Source: Spirosoma taeanense
Lineage (GTDB): Bacteria > Bacteroidota > Bacteroidia > Cytophagales > Spirosomataceae
DNA length: 64,000 bases
NCBI RefSeq assembly: GCF_013127955.1
Contig: NZ_CP053435.1
Location: 248,001 to 312,000 of the forward strand
Direction of reading: 5' to 3'
Shown here: positions 42,247-51,097 of the stretch, in pieces
How positions within the stretch are numbered: position 1 is the stretch's first letter
Layout of the letters: the number at the start of each line of letters is the position of its first letter
The notes under the pieces: model-generated
What the model saw: only the letters and a program-made list of their open reading frames with translations
What the model was told of the DNA's origin: nothing
Databases searched by the model: none
Position numbers and translations under genes: made by a program

Positions 42247-44347
42247 GCAGGATATCATCCAACGGGCAAACCACGTCTTTTACGTCGTGATCCTTCTGGC
42301 CCTGAGCGTTGTGCTGCGGCTTGTTTACGTACAGTATTTTCAAACGTTCAAGGGTAAGCTGTGGAGTGAGCGGGTCGCGGCCACGCTTATTCAGCGCGAT
42401 ACCATCCGGGCCATGCGCGGTAATATTTACGCCAATGACGGCAGTCTGTTGGCGACTTCGCTGCCGAGTTACGTAGTGGGTCTCGACCCGACCATTGCCA
42501 AACCCGACTACTTCGCCAAAAAAGTAGATTCGCTCGGGCTGCTGCTCTCCCGCATCTACCGCGACCGCTCGGCTCGTGATTATGCGGATCTGGTGCGTGA
42601 TGCCCGCGCGCGCAAACGCCGGTACGTGCTGCTGAATCGTCGGCGCGTTACGTTTCAGGAGCGGCAGATGATGCTGAAGTGGCCTTTTTTCCGTTCGTCG
42701 CAGAAAGTCGCGGCCCGGGGTGGGGTGCTACGACCGTATTATGAGCGCTACCATCCGTTTGCCAACATGGCTAAGCGAACTATTGGCGATCTGGACGCGA
42801 AAACGGGGCGGGGGCTGATTGGGCTGGAAGCTAGTTTCCAGCCCGCGCTGGCTGGCAAAAACGCGGTGGGTCTGGTGGAGGTTCTGGCCGGTGGCGTGCG
42901 CAAACCCGTTATTGATGGTCCGCACATGAAGCCCGAGCCAGGCATGGACCTCTATACAACCATTGACGTCAACTACCAGGATATGGCCGAAACGGCTCTG
43001 CGCTCGGCTCTGGAAAAATACAATGCGGCTAAGGGTTGCGTGATCGTCATGGAGGTGGCCACTGGCGAAATCCGGGCGATGGCTAACCTGAGTAAGAAAG
43101 GCGATACATACATCGAAAATTTCAACCATGCGCTGGCGGGCCGCACTGATCCTGGCTCAACCTTTAAGCTGGCTACAATGATGGCCTTAATGGAAGAAAA
43201 AGCCATCTCGCTCAACCAGCTGGTGGCTACGGGCAATGGGTCAGCGCGCTACAACGGTCTTAATATTCATGATGCTTCACGGCACGGAAAAGGAACGATT
43301 ACGGCCCGCGAGGTATTCGAAAAATCGTCGAACGTCGGCACGCATCTGCTCATGCGGAGTTATTTCTATAGCCGCCCTGACCTGTACTGCCAGTATCTGC
43401 GTCGATTTCATCTGACACAGCCGACAGGTATCCATATGAAAGGGGAAGCTGTACCGATTGTCCGGAATCCCGACATGAAAGGCTGGAGTAAGGTCTCCTT
43501 AACGTCTATGTCGTATGGCTACGAGATGCAGATAACCCCCCTGCAAATGCTGGCGTTCTATAACGCGGTCGCGAACGGTGGCCGCTGGGTTCGCCCCATG
43601 CTGGTTAAACAGATAAAGCTGGCCGACGAGGTTGTAGAGAACATCACTCCTTACGTAGCGCCCGAGCCCATCTGCTCGAAAGAAACCGCCCGCAAAGCGC
43701 AGGAACTGCTTCGGGGTGTTGTTGAACACGGTACGGCGAAGCACATCAACAATCCTCATTACGCCATCGCCGGAAAGACGGGGACGGCCCAGAAAGTGAT
43801 CAACGGGCGGTACCAGGTTGGTAAATACTATACGTCCTTTATCGGCTATTTCCCGGCTGATAAACCGAAATACAGCATGGTAACGGTCGTTGACAGTCCG
43901 CAGGGCGACAACATTGACCTGCTGTATGCCGGAGCCGTAGCCGCACCGGTTTTTAAAGAAGTTGCCGACCGGATTGTTGCCTATGACATCCGGATGCACG
44001 CGCCAATCCGTTCCGGAAAGCCGCAGACACCCACGGCTACAGGGCTTCTGGCCGGTTATGCCGATGACCTGCACACGATCAGCAGTACGTTGAATATGAA
44101 CGCCGAACCCACGGCCGAAGGCTGGGTGGAAGCCAGCCCGAACGGCCGCTGGAAGTCGCGTCCAACGCGGCCCGGACAGGTGCCCGACGTGCGCGGGCTG
44201 ACGCTGCGCGACGCCCTGTTCCTGCTCGAAAACAAGGGTTTCCGGGTGGTGGTCGAAGGCCGGGGTAAGGTAAAAGAGCAATCCATCCAACCGGGTACGG
44301 GCGCGGCTGGCCTGAGCGAAAAGGTGATCACGCTAACACTGGGGTAA
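42236..44347 (+). CDS. ftsI: Septal peptidoglycan transpeptidase (PBP2/3-like) with PASTA domain
   Basis: A 703-residue class B penicillin-binding protein. A single N-terminal helix (VFYVVILLALSVVLRLVYV) is followed by the pedestal domain and the transpeptidase domain with DPGSTFKLATM (SxxK nucleophile), EKSSNVGTHL (SxN) and AIAGKTGTAQK (KTG). A C-terminal PASTA domain (about 640-703) reads VPDVRGLTLRDALFLLENKG. PASTA-bearing FtsI is typical of Bacteroidetes and Firmicutes. It cross-links septal peptidoglycan together with FtsW, encoded further down. It overlaps ftsL by 11 bp. Confidence 0.95.
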   Translation: MNIKQDIIQRANHVFYVVILLALSVVLRLVYVQYFQTFKGKLWSERVAATLIQRDTIRAMRGNIYANDGSLLATSLPSYVVGLDPTIAKPDYFAKKVDSLGLLLSRIYRDRSARDYADLVRDARARKRRYVLLNRRRVTFQERQMMLKWPFFRSSQKVAARGGVLRPYYERYHPFANMAKRTIGDLDAKTGRGLIGLEASFQPALAGKNAVGLVEVLAGGVRKPVIDGPHMKPEPGMDLYTTIDVNYQDMAETALRSALEKYNAAKGCVIVMEVATGEIRAMANLSKKGDTYIENFNHALAGRTDPGSTFKLATMMALMEEKAISLNQLVATGNGSARYNGLNIHDASRHGKGTITAREVFEKSSNVGTHLLMRSYFYSRPDLYCQYLRRFHLTQPTGIHMKGEAVPIVRNPDMKGWSKVSLTSMSYGYEMQITPLQMLAFYNAVANGGRWVRPMLVKQIKLADEVVENITPYVAPEPICSKETARKAQELLRGVVEHGTAKHINNPHYAIAGKTGTAQKVINGRYQVGKYYTSFIGYFPADKPKYSMVTVVDSPQGDNIDLLYAGAVAAPVFKEVADRIVAYDIRMHAPIRSGKPQTPTATGLLAGYADDLHTISSTLNMNAEPTAEGWVEASPNGRWKSRPTRPGQVPDVRGLTLRDALFLLENKGFRVVVEGRGKVKEQSIQPGTGAAGLSEKVITLTLG

Positions 44348-44429
44348 GGATTCAAGTCTATAATTAGGTAGTCCCACGCGCAACCCGTTTTTTTGCAGCC
44401 ACAAAACGCGTTTCGGCGCGTCACTGGGT

Positions 44430-45893
44430 ATGCAGCTAAAAAACATTCTTTATAAAATTCCGTTGCTGGCAACTGCCGGTAGCATGGAGGCCGACATTAC
44501 GAACCTGACTATGGACTCGCGTAAAGTGGGACCGGGAAGTCTGTTCGTCGCCGTGCGCGGAACCCTTACTGATGGACATAACTTCATTGATAAGGCGGTG
44601 GAGCAGGGCGCATCGGCTATTCTGTGCGAAGAACTACCCACCAAAACCAATCCGGCCGTTACGTATGTGCAGGCGCAGAATTCAGCCCGAACGATGGGTC
44701 TGGTGGCGGCTAACTTCTATGGACAGCCCTCACAGAAGCTCAAACTGGTTGGTGTAACGGGCACGAATGGCAAAACCTCCGTTGCAACTCTGTTGTTCCG
44801 GCTGTTTCGGGGACTGGGCTACCGCTGTGGTCTGCTTTCGACCGTTCAAAATCAGATCGACGACCAGGTTATTCCGGCCACGCACACAACCCCCGACGTC
44901 ATTACAACCAATCAGTTGCTGACGCAGATGCTGGCCCATGGCTGTACGCACGTCTTTATGGAAGTCAGTTCGCACGCGGTGGTGCAGGAGCGTATCGCCG
45001 GACTTACCTTCGCTGGGGGTATCTTCACGAATATCACCCACGATCACCTTGATTTTCACGGTACGTTCGATAACTATATCCGGGCTAAAAAAGGGTTTTT
45101 CGACCAGTTACCAGCTTCGGCTTTTGCCTTAACCAATGTTGATGATAAGCGGGGGCTGGTTATGCTCCAGAATACCGCTGCCCTGAAGGAAAGTTATTCC
45201 CTGCAAACACTGGCTACGTTTAAAGGAAAGATCATTGCCGATAGTCTGTTTGGGCTGAACATGCTGGTGGATGATCAGGAGGTGTGGTTCAAACTCATTG
45301 GCCGGTTCAATGGCTACAATCTGCTTAGCGTGTACGGAGCGGCTGTCCTGCTGGGCGAAGACCCCGCCGAGGTACTGACCCTGTTATCGGGGATTACACC
45401 TCCGCCCGGTCGTTTTGAGCAGGTCGTTTCAGACAGCAGAATTGTGGGGATCGTGGATTACGCCCATACGCCCGATGCCCTGCAGAACGTGCTTGAAACT
45501 ATCGCCGGCCTTCGGCAGGCTAACGAGCAGATCATTACGGTGGTTGGCTGCGGGGGCAACCGCGACGCAGCCAAACGTCCGATCATGGCCGAGATAGCCT
45601 GCCGGTTCAGCAACCGCGTCATTCTGACCTCCGATAACCCCAGGAACGAAGACCCAATGGCCATTCTGGAACAGATGCAGGCTGGTATCCCCCCAGTTGA
45701 TACTAAGAAAACCCTGACGATTGAAGACCGGCGCGACGCCATCCAGCGAGCGGTATCGCTGGCTCGTCCGCACGATATTATTCTGGTAGCCGGAAAAGGT
45801 CATGAAACCTATCAGGAGATTAAAGGTATCAAACACGACTTTGACGACCGGGCCGTGCTGCGGGAAGCGTTTGCCAATGCCGGAAATCAATAA
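44430..45893 (+). CDS. murE: UDP-MurNAc-tripeptide synthetase (meso-DAP ligase)
   Basis: A 487-residue cytoplasmic Mur ligase adding the third residue to UDP-MurNAc-L-Ala-D-Glu. Motifs: VGVTGTNGKTSVATLL (ATP loop), VFMEVSSHAVVQER, GIVDYAHTPDALQN, and the substrate-selecting SDNPRNEDP. DNPR indicates meso-diaminopimelate rather than lysine. GKGHETYQEIKG is near the end. The stop codon TAA is also the first part of a TAACTTTG promoter element, so murE ends where the mraY promoter begins. Confidence 0.96.
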   Translation: MQLKNILYKIPLLATAGSMEADITNLTMDSRKVGPGSLFVAVRGTLTDGHNFIDKAVEQGASAILCEELPTKTNPAVTYVQAQNSARTMGLVAANFYGQPSQKLKLVGVTGTNGKTSVATLLFRLFRGLGYRCGLLSTVQNQIDDQVIPATHTTPDVITTNQLLTQMLAHGCTHVFMEVSSHAVVQERIAGLTFAGGIFTNITHDHLDFHGTFDNYIRAKKGFFDQLPASAFALTNVDDKRGLVMLQNTAALKESYSLQTLATFKGKIIADSLFGLNMLVDDQEVWFKLIGRFNGYNLLSVYGAAVLLGEDPAEVLTLLSGITPPPGRFEQVVSDSRIVGIVDYAHTPDALQNVLETIAGLRQANEQIITVVGCGGNRDAAKRPIMAEIACRFSNRVILTSDNPRNEDPMAILEQMQAGIPPVDTKKTLTIEDRRDAIQRAVSLARPHDIILVAGKGHETYQEIKGIKHDFDDRAVLREAFANAGNQ

Positions 45894-45898
45894 CTTTG
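45870..45898 (+). promoter_or_regulatory. Bacteroidetes promoter for mraY
   Basis: TTTG (45870-45873), 17-bp spacer, TAACTTTG (45891-45898), an exact TAnnTTTG. It overlaps the murE stop codon. A start near 45905 would place the transcript start at the left arm of the long inverted repeat. Confidence 0.6.
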
Positions 45899-45910
45899 CC
45901 CATTCGTGAT

Positions 45911-45985
45911 TGGGTGAATGAGTGATTGAGCGTATAACTAGGCGCTTCACTCATTCACTCATTCGCTCAATCACTCATTCACCCA
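45911..45985 (+). repeat. 22-bp perfect inverted repeat ending at the mraY start codon
   Basis: The left arm 45911-45932 begins TGGGTGAATGAGTGATTGAG and is the exact reverse complement of 45964-45985. The loop (31 nt) contains further CACTCATT units, so the region is a set of imperfect 8-bp repeats. The last base of the right arm is the A of the mraY ATG. In mRNA the hairpin would place the whole initiation region in or at the base of a stable stem. Confidence 0.85.
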
Positions 45986-47193
45986 TGCTATACTACCTGT
46001 TTCAATTCCTGGACGAACGCTACAACTTTCCGGGCGCCGGGGTTTTCCAGTACATTTCGTTTCGTGCGCTTGGCGCCGTAGTCACTTCGCTTCTGGTCGC
46101 GGCTGTTTTTGGCCGTCGCATCATTGACACGTTACGTAACCTTCAGATTGGCGAATCTATCCGCGACCTCGGGCTCGAAGGACAAATGCAGAAGCGGGGC
46201 ACGCCAACCATGGGTGGGTTCATCATTCTGGCCTCTCTGCTGATTCCGGCTTTGCTATTCGCTAAGCTCTCGAATGTGTACGTAGTACTAGCGTTGGTCT
46301 CGACCGTTTGGACGGGGCTGATTGGCTTTCTGGACGACTACATCAAAGTATTCAAGAAAAACAAAGAAGGTCTGGAGGGGAAGTTCAAGGTTGTCGGCCA
46401 GATTGGTCTGGGGCTAATCGTCGGGCTTACATTGTACTTCAATGATTACGTAAAGATCCGTAAGTATGCCCCCCGGTTGCTGAGTACCTCTAACGTACCG
46501 GATGTATACACCGACATTAAGTCGACGCTCACAACGGTGCCGTTTGTCAAAAACAACGAGTTCGATTACAGCTCGCTGTTGTTTGGCTTTCTACCGGACA
46601 GTTATACCTGGATTGTGTACGTGCTGGTCTGTATTTTCATTATTACAGCTGTTTCAAACGGAGCCAACATTACCGACGGCATCGATGGATTGGCTGCCGG
46701 AACATCTGTCATCATTGGTTTGACAATTGGCGTACTGGCTTATTTATCCGGTAACAAAGTCTTTTCGCAGTACCTGAACATCATGTATATCCCGAATGCG
46801 GGCGAACTGGTGATTTTCTGTGCTGCGTTCGTGGGCGCCTGCGTCGGGTTTTTGTGGTATAATTCGTATCCGGCTCAGGTGTTTATGGGTGATACCGGCA
46901 GTCTCATGCTGGGCGGGGTAATTGCCGTTCTGTCGCTGGCTATCCGGAAAGAACTGCTCATTCCGCTGATCTGCGGTATTTTTCTGGCCGAGAACCTGTC
47001 GGTCATTTTGCAGGTCAGTTATTTCAAATACACCAAACGTAAATACGGCGAGGGCAGGCGAATCTTCCTGATGTCGCCGTTGCACCACCATTTTCAGAAG
47101 AAAGGCTATCACGAAGCCAAAATCGTGACGCGGTTCTGGATTATCGGCATCATTCTGGCGGTTCTGGCGCTGGCAACCCTGAAACTGCGGTAG
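45985..47193 (+). CDS. mraY: Phospho-N-acetylmuramoyl-pentapeptide transferase
   Basis: A polytopic enzyme forming lipid I from UDP-MurNAc-pentapeptide and undecaprenyl phosphate. It has 402 residues from [20 protein letters not shown], with about ten helices. Catalytic-loop motifs: [29 protein letters not shown] (the DDxxK Asp pair), [26 protein letters not shown] and [18 protein letters not shown] (HHH). A frame extension to 45922 would read through the inverted repeat and is not favoured. It is followed by a terminator and the ribosomal block rather than by murD. Confidence 0.96.
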   Translation: MLYYLFQFLDERYNFPGAGVFQYISFRALGAVVTSLLVAAVFGRRIIDTLRNLQIGESIRDLGLEGQMQKRGTPTMGGFIILASLLIPALLFAKLSNVYVVLALVSTVWTGLIGFLDDYIKVFKKNKEGLEGKFKVVGQIGLGLIVGLTLYFNDYVKIRKYAPRLLSTSNVPDVYTDIKSTLTTVPFVKNNEFDYSSLLFGFLPDSYTWIVYVLVCIFIITAVSNGANITDGIDGLAAGTSVIIGLTIGVLAYLSGNKVFSQYLNIMYIPNAGELVIFCAAFVGACVGFLWYNSYPAQVFMGDTGSLMLGGVIAVLSLAIRKELLIPLICGIFLAENLSVILQVSYFKYTKRKYGEGRRIFLMSPLHHHFQKKGYHEAKIVTRFWIIGIILAVLALATLKLR

Positions 47194-47214
47194 TGACGAA
47201 AAATTCGCACGACC

Positions 47215-47245
47215 TTGTTTTTCAGCCTCATAACGCCTATATTTG
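47215..47245 (+). promoter_or_regulatory. Promoter for rplM-rpsI
   Basis: TTG (47215-47217), 20-bp spacer, TATATTTG (47238-47245), an exact TAnnTTTG. It lies 22 bp after the mraY stop. Confidence 0.65.
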
Positions 47246-47275
47246 CACTCCCGTTTTGAAGCGGGGGTGCTTTTT
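47245..47275 (+). terminator. Terminator/leader hairpin between mraY and rplM
   Basis: GCACTCCCG (47245-47253) pairs with CGGGGGTGC (47262-47270; one G-T), followed by T5. It overlaps the 3' end of the -7 element, so only transcripts coming from mraY contain the full stem. It would stop these but spare those starting at the rplM promoter. Confidence 0.65.
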
Positions 47276-47319
47276 ATTTAAGCAAATAATTAGAAATCAA
47301 CCAATTAGTCTCCATAACA

Positions 47320-47763
47320 GTGAATACGCTCAGTTACAAAACCATCTCTGCCAACAAAGAAACGGTGCAGAAGGAGTGGGTTGTGGTTGACGCTCAGGGT
47401 GAAGTGCTTGGTCGGCTGGCCAGCCAGATCGCACGCCTGATTCGCGGCAAACACAAAACCAACTTCACGCCCCACGTTGACTGTGGGGATAACGTGATCG
47501 TCATCAATGCCGAAAAGGTGCGCCTGACCGGTTCGAAGATGACCGACAAAATTTACATCCGCCACACGGGCTACCCCGGCGGTCAGCGCTTCGCCACGCC
47601 CCGGCTGTTGCTCGAAAAGCATCCCGAGCGCGTTATCGAACACGCCGTAAAAGGCATGTTGCCTAAAAACCGGCTTGGTCGGCGGTTGTTCACCAACCTG
47701 CACGTGTACGTCGGTGACCAGCACCCTCACGCGGCTCAGCAACCCACAGAAGTTAAATTCTAA
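47320..47763 (+). CDS. rplM: 50S ribosomal protein L13
   Basis: A large-subunit protein of 147 residues, starting with GTG ([20 protein letters not shown]). Family motifs: [49 protein letters not shown] and [20 protein letters not shown]. It forms the usual L13-S9 pair with rpsI, 11 bp downstream. It has its own promoter directly after mraY, so the pair is not part of the dcw transcript. Confidence 0.96.
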   Translation: MNTLSYKTISANKETVQKEWVVVDAQGEVLGRLASQIARLIRGKHKTNFTPHVDCGDNVIVINAEKVRLTGSKMTDKIYIRHTGYPGGQRFATPRLLLEKHPERVIEHAVKGMLPKNRLGRRLFTNLHVYVGDQHPHAAQQPTEVKF

Positions 47764-47774
47764 GTCACAGACGA

Positions 47775-48161
47775 ATGGATCGTATTAATACCATTGGCCG
47801 CCGTAAAACAGCTATCTCGCGCATTTATATGTCGGCGGGCAGCGGGGCCATCACGGTGAACGGGAAAGATTACAAGCAATATTTCCCCACCGAAGTGCTG
47901 CAAATCATTCTGAACCAGCCCTTCTCGACCGTCAACGGGGTAGGTGGCTACGACGTAAAGGTAAACGTTCGTGGTGGTGGCGTAGCCGGTCAGGCAGAAG
48001 CCACGCGTATGGCCATCGCCCGCGCACTCGTTGAAATGAACGCTGATTTCCGTCCGGCCCTCAAGAAAGAAGGCTTCCTGACGCGGGATTCGCGCATGGT
48101 CGAGCGCAAGAAGTACGGTCGCCGGAAGGCCCGCCGTCGGTTCCAGTTCTCGAAACGTTAA
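47775..48161 (+). CDS. rpsI: 30S ribosomal protein S9
   Basis: A small-subunit protein of 128 residues: INTIGRRKTAISRIYMSAGS at the start, VRGGGVAGQAEATRMAIARA in the middle, and the C-terminal tail LTRDSRMVERKKYGRRKARR ending in FQFSKR. The terminal Arg is expected to reach the P-site tRNA. It is translated together with rplM. A 160-bp spacer then leads to rpsB. Confidence 0.97.
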   Translation: MDRINTIGRRKTAISRIYMSAGSGAITVNGKDYKQYFPTEVLQIILNQPFSTVNGVGGYDVKVNVRGGGVAGQAEATRMAIARALVEMNADFRPALKKEGFLTRDSRMVERKKYGRRKARRRFQFSKR

Positions 48162-48321
48162 TCATTGGCATAGGGCCTGGCGCCTGAGGCTTAGGGAGAC
48201 TAACTGTCACATCCTCTGTCCTTTGTCCGCAACCCTCTGCTTTATTTGTCCAGGCTGCCCTTAGATGATGCCGACGGGCGGTGCTGCGTATACAATCACT
48301 ATCTCATTTTTCTTTACGAAA

Positions 48322-49167
48322 ATGGCACAAATCGAATATAAAGACCTCCTCGACGCGGGTGTGCACTTTGGCCACCTGACGCGTAAGTGGGACCCCCGGA
48401 TGGCTCCGTACATCTTCATGGAGAAGAACGGCATCCACATTATTGACCTCAACAAGACACTGGCTGCTCTGGATGAAGCCTGCAATGCCATCAAAGGTAT
48501 TGTTCGCTCGGGCCGGAAGGTGATGTTTGTGGCAACGAAGAAACAGGCTCAGGAAATCGTTTCGGAAGAAGCACGTCGCCTGAAAATGCCGTACGTAACT
48601 GACCGCTGGCAGGGCGGTATGTTGACGAACTTCGCTACGATCCGCAAGTCGCTGAAAAAAATGCAGACGCTGGACAAGATGCTGAAAGACGAGGAGACCG
48701 TCAAGAGCATTGCCAAGCGCGAGCGTTTGACCCGGACCCGCGACAAAGAGAAACTGGAGCGCGTGCTGGGCGGTATTGCCGACCTGACACGTTTGCCGGC
48801 TGCTCTCTTCGTTGTTGACGTAAAGCGCGAGCACATTGCGGTTGCCGAAGCACACCGTCTGGGTATCCCCGTATTTGCTATGTGTGATACGAACTCGAAC
48901 CCCGATGAAGTTGACTTCGCTATTCCGGCCAACGACGATGCGTATAAGTCGATTTCTCTCATTACGCTGGCTATCGGTAAGGCTATTGAAGAAGGCCTGA
49001 TGGAGCGCAAGCAGGACAAAGACGACCAGCGCATCCAGGAAGAGGAAGAAGCTAAGCGGAACGAAGACCTGGTTCAGGCCCGTGCTGAAGACGAAAGTAA
49101 GCTGGAAGAAGGCGCAGAAGCAACTTCATCGCCCGCTGCAGTTGCTGAAGACGAGCAGGAAGGATAA
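48322..49167 (+). CDS. rpsB: 30S ribosomal protein S2
   Basis: A 281-residue small-subunit protein starting [20 protein letters not shown]. Motifs: [37 protein letters not shown] and [20 protein letters not shown]. It carries an acidic C-terminal tail of about 50 residues ([20 protein letters not shown] onward) beyond the core fold. The frame is open to 48265, but the upstream part ([10 protein letters not shown]) does not match S2. It precedes tsf, the conserved partner, across a structured 212-bp spacer. Confidence 0.96.
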   Translation: MAQIEYKDLLDAGVHFGHLTRKWDPRMAPYIFMEKNGIHIIDLNKTLAALDEACNAIKGIVRSGRKVMFVATKKQAQEIVSEEARRLKMPYVTDRWQGGMLTNFATIRKSLKKMQTLDKMLKDEETVKSIAKRERLTRTRDKEKLERVLGGIADLTRLPAALFVVDVKREHIAVAEAHRLGIPVFAMCDTNSNPDEVDFAIPANDDAYKSISLITLAIGKAIEEGLMERKQDKDDQRIQEEEEAKRNEDLVQARAEDESKLEEGAEATSSPAAVAEDEQEG

Positions 49168-49171
49168 ATAA

Positions 49172-49185
49172 AACGGTTCGCCGTT
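49172..49185 (+). other. Small UUCG hairpin after rpsB
   Basis: AACGG-TTCG-CCGTT, five base pairs closing a UUCG loop, 4 nt after the rpsB stop. Possibly a 3' stabiliser. Confidence 0.4.
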
Positions 49186-49188
49186 GCG

Positions 49189-49270
49189 GTTATAAAGTTT
49201 AGCGTTACAACGTTCTCTGGTTCCACGGCGGGCAAAAATGGGTAACGCTACAACTGAAAGACTTTATAAC
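49189..49270 (+). repeat. Nested inverted repeat in the rpsB-tsf spacer
   Basis: GTTATAAAGT (49189-49198) pairs with ACTTTATAAC (49261-49270), and TAGCGTTAC (49200-49208) with GTAACGCTA (49242-49250). The two stems are stacked with a one-sided bulge. No ORF fits here, so it is probably an RNA structure. Confidence 0.65.
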
Positions 49271-49277
49271 TCAGTGA

Positions 49278-49310
49278 GAATAGCCCGTAGCCAGCCGCTA
49301 TGGGCTATTC
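49278..49310 (+). terminator. Stem-loop upstream of tsf
   Basis: GAATAGCCCGTAGC (49278-49291) pairs with GCTATGGGCTATTC (49297-49310), one G-T, 5-nt loop. No T-run follows, so it could be a factor-dependent terminator or an attenuator. Confidence 0.55.
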
Positions 49311-49379
49311 CATTTCAATACGCAGTTTGTTGACTACCCAATTTTTTTTGGCAACTTAATTCGATAACTTTCTTTTATT

Positions 49380-50213
49380 ATGGCAATTACCGCTGCTGAC
49401 GTAAACAAACTTCGGCAAGAGACCGGAGCCGGTATGATGGACTGCAAAAAGGCCCTGACCGAAGCCGACGGCGATTTTGAAAAAGCCAAAGAGATTCTGC
49501 GGAAGCAGGGTCAGAAAATAGCCGACAAGCGCGCTGACAACACGACTGCTGAAGGTGTCGTACTGGCCAATGTTAGCGATGATGGCAAAACTGGTAAAAT
49601 TATCGCGTTAGCCTGCGAAACCGAGCCGGTTTCTAAAGTAGCTGACTTCCAGAACCTGGCAACGGCCGTTATGGATGCAGCCGTAAAAACCGGTGCTACC
49701 GACAAATCGGGTTTGCTGGCTACTCCCCAGGCCGACGGCCGGACGCTGCAGGACCACATTACGGATTTGATGGGTAAAATCGGTGAAAAAATCGATGTTG
49801 CTTCGTTCGAAACCGTGACGGCTGATAAAGTTGTGTCCTACATTCACTCAAACGGCAAATTGGGCGTACTGGTTGGCCTTAGTAATACGAACGGTACGGA
49901 CGTTACCGAGGTAGGCAAGGATGTCGCCATGCAGATTGCTGCCATGAAACCAGTTGCGCTGGACAAAGATGGCGTTGATGCAACGATTGTTGAGCGCGAA
50001 ATCGAAATTGGTAAAGAGCAGGCCCGTCAGGAGGGTAAGCCCGAAGCCATGCTTGAGAAAATTGCGCTGGGTAAGCTGAATAAGTTCTATAAAGAAAATA
50101 CGCTGCTTAACCAGGAATTTGTAAAAGATAACTCGATGACGATTGCACAATTGCTGGACAAAACCAGCAAAGGATTAACCGTTTCAGCCTTCAAGCGAGT
50201 TGTTATCGGTTAA
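49380..50213 (+). CDS. tsf: Translation elongation factor Ts
   Basis: A nucleotide exchange factor for EF-Tu, 277 residues. The N-terminal UBA-like domain with the signature LRQETGAGMMDCKKALTEAD and FEKAKEILRKQGQK is followed by core domains (VVLANVSDDGKTGKIIALAC, TADKVVSYIHSNGKLGVLVG, VEREIEIGKEQARQEGKPE). Length and motifs are normal. It is followed by a strong Rho-independent terminator, closing the translation block. Confidence 0.97.
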   Translation: MAITAADVNKLRQETGAGMMDCKKALTEADGDFEKAKEILRKQGQKIADKRADNTTAEGVVLANVSDDGKTGKIIALACETEPVSKVADFQNLATAVMDAAVKTGATDKSGLLATPQADGRTLQDHITDLMGKIGEKIDVASFETVTADKVVSYIHSNGKLGVLVGLSNTNGTDVTEVGKDVAMQIAAMKPVALDKDGVDATIVEREIEIGKEQARQEGKPEAMLEKIALGKLNKFYKENTLLNQEFVKDNSMTIAQLLDKTSKGLTVSAFKRVVIG

Positions 50214-50240
50214 TTACATAGAGTAACATTAAATTTCGTT

Positions 50241-50269
50241 AAAACCCGGTTTGGTAACCGGGTTTTTTT
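50241..50269 (+). terminator. Rho-independent terminator of tsf
   Basis: AAAACCCGGTT (50241-50251) and AACCGGGTTTT (50256-50266) with a 4-nt loop (TGGT) and a seven-T run (50263-50269). Confidence 0.9.
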
Positions 50270-50344
50270 GTTTTATTGCAGAACCAAATTTTAATACTGG
50301 TCGTATATATCGCTATTCATTACCACCGTAACTCCTTCTTAACC

Positions 50345-50914
50345 ATGCAAACCTTTACAGACGAACAACTGGTTAACCTTTACCTCGAAACCCAGGAGAA
50401 CGAATACTTCAAACTCTTATACGAACGCTATAGTGACAAGGTTCATCGTAAATGCTACTCATTTACTAAAGATTCATTTAGAGCCGACGACCTGACGCAG
50501 GATATTTTTCTAAGGTTATTAATCAAATTGAGAAGTTATAAACAGCAGGCGCGCTTCTCAACCTGGCTCTACTCGATTACGCATAATCATTGCACCGATC
50601 AGGTTAGGACCCCAAGTCGGCGATACGAAGTGGTAACCGGTGCAGACTGGGATCGGCTGGATACGCAGTCGGATGATGGGCTGGCCGAACGAGCCGAAGC
50701 CGAGGATCTACAAATTCAGCGGGCAATGACCCGACTCACGCCCGATGAGCAGCACATGCTACGGATGAAGTATCAGGAAGAAGCCACTATTAAAGACATT
50801 GCCGGACATCATTCGATAACCGAAAGCGCGGTGAAAATGCGGCTCAAGCGTTCCCGCGATCGGCTGCGTCATTACTACTGGAAAAGTAATGCTGAAGACT
50901 TGTTGTATGCGTAG
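50345..50914 (+). CDS. RNA polymerase sigma-70 factor, ECF type (first of a tandem pair)
   Basis: A 189-residue sigma factor with regions 2 and 4 only. Region 2: FKLLYERYSDKVHRKCYSFT, ADDLTQDIFLRLLIKL, ARFSTWLYSITHNHCTDQVR. Region 4: LTPDEQHMLRMKYQEEATIK and the recognition helix ITESAVKMRLKRSRDRL. The start at 50345 is chosen over 50276 because it aligns with the second copy. No anti-sigma gene is adjacent. It is clearly the duplicate of the gene at 51098: blocks such as FSTWLYSIT and TESAVKMRLKRSRD are identical. Confidence 0.9.
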   Translation: MQTFTDEQLVNLYLETQENEYFKLLYERYSDKVHRKCYSFTKDSFRADDLTQDIFLRLLIKLRSYKQQARFSTWLYSITHNHCTDQVRTPSRRYEVVTGADWDRLDTQSDDGLAERAEAEDLQIQRAMTRLTPDEQHMLRMKYQEEATIKDIAGHHSITESAVKMRLKRSRDRLRHYYWKSNAEDLLYA

Positions 50915-50980
50915 GATGACCGAAGGGACATTGTTTCCATTAGAGTCTCTGTGATTAACAGGCCAGGATTTCAATGCAAG

Positions 50981-51029
50981 CCAATACGGGCGAAAGAACA
51001 GTTTTAGAGCTGGCTTTCGCCCGTATTGG
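50981..51029 (+). terminator. Stem-loop between the two sigma genes
   Basis: CCAATACGGGCGAAAG (50981-50996) is the exact reverse complement of 51014-51029, with a 17-nt loop. It lies in the 183-bp spacer and is followed by TTTGG only. Terminator or attenuator between the two copies. Confidence 0.6.
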
Positions 51030-51097
51030 TTTGGTAGATAGTTCAAATCTAGTACTTTCAGGTCGGGAGAAGATCCTTACAACCAGGTTGGTACGCC

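Noticed and set aside
43499-44290. 263-aa minus-strand frame inside ftsI
   Set aside because: Shadow of the transpeptidase and PASTA coding sequence with low-likelihood amino acid content.
45922-45984. N-terminal extension of mraY starting at 45922
   Set aside because: The extra residues would be translated from the inverted repeat, and the normal MraY start is at 45985.
45901-45985. CRISPR-like or microsatellite array before mraY
   Set aside because: The CACTCATT units are only about 8 bp, imperfect and arranged as one inverted repeat; there are no spacers and no cas genes.
48162-48321. Promoter before rpsB from a TTTATTTG-like sequence near 48240
   Set aside because: The element is shifted by one base from TAnnTTTG and the nearest TTTG is too close for a -33 element.
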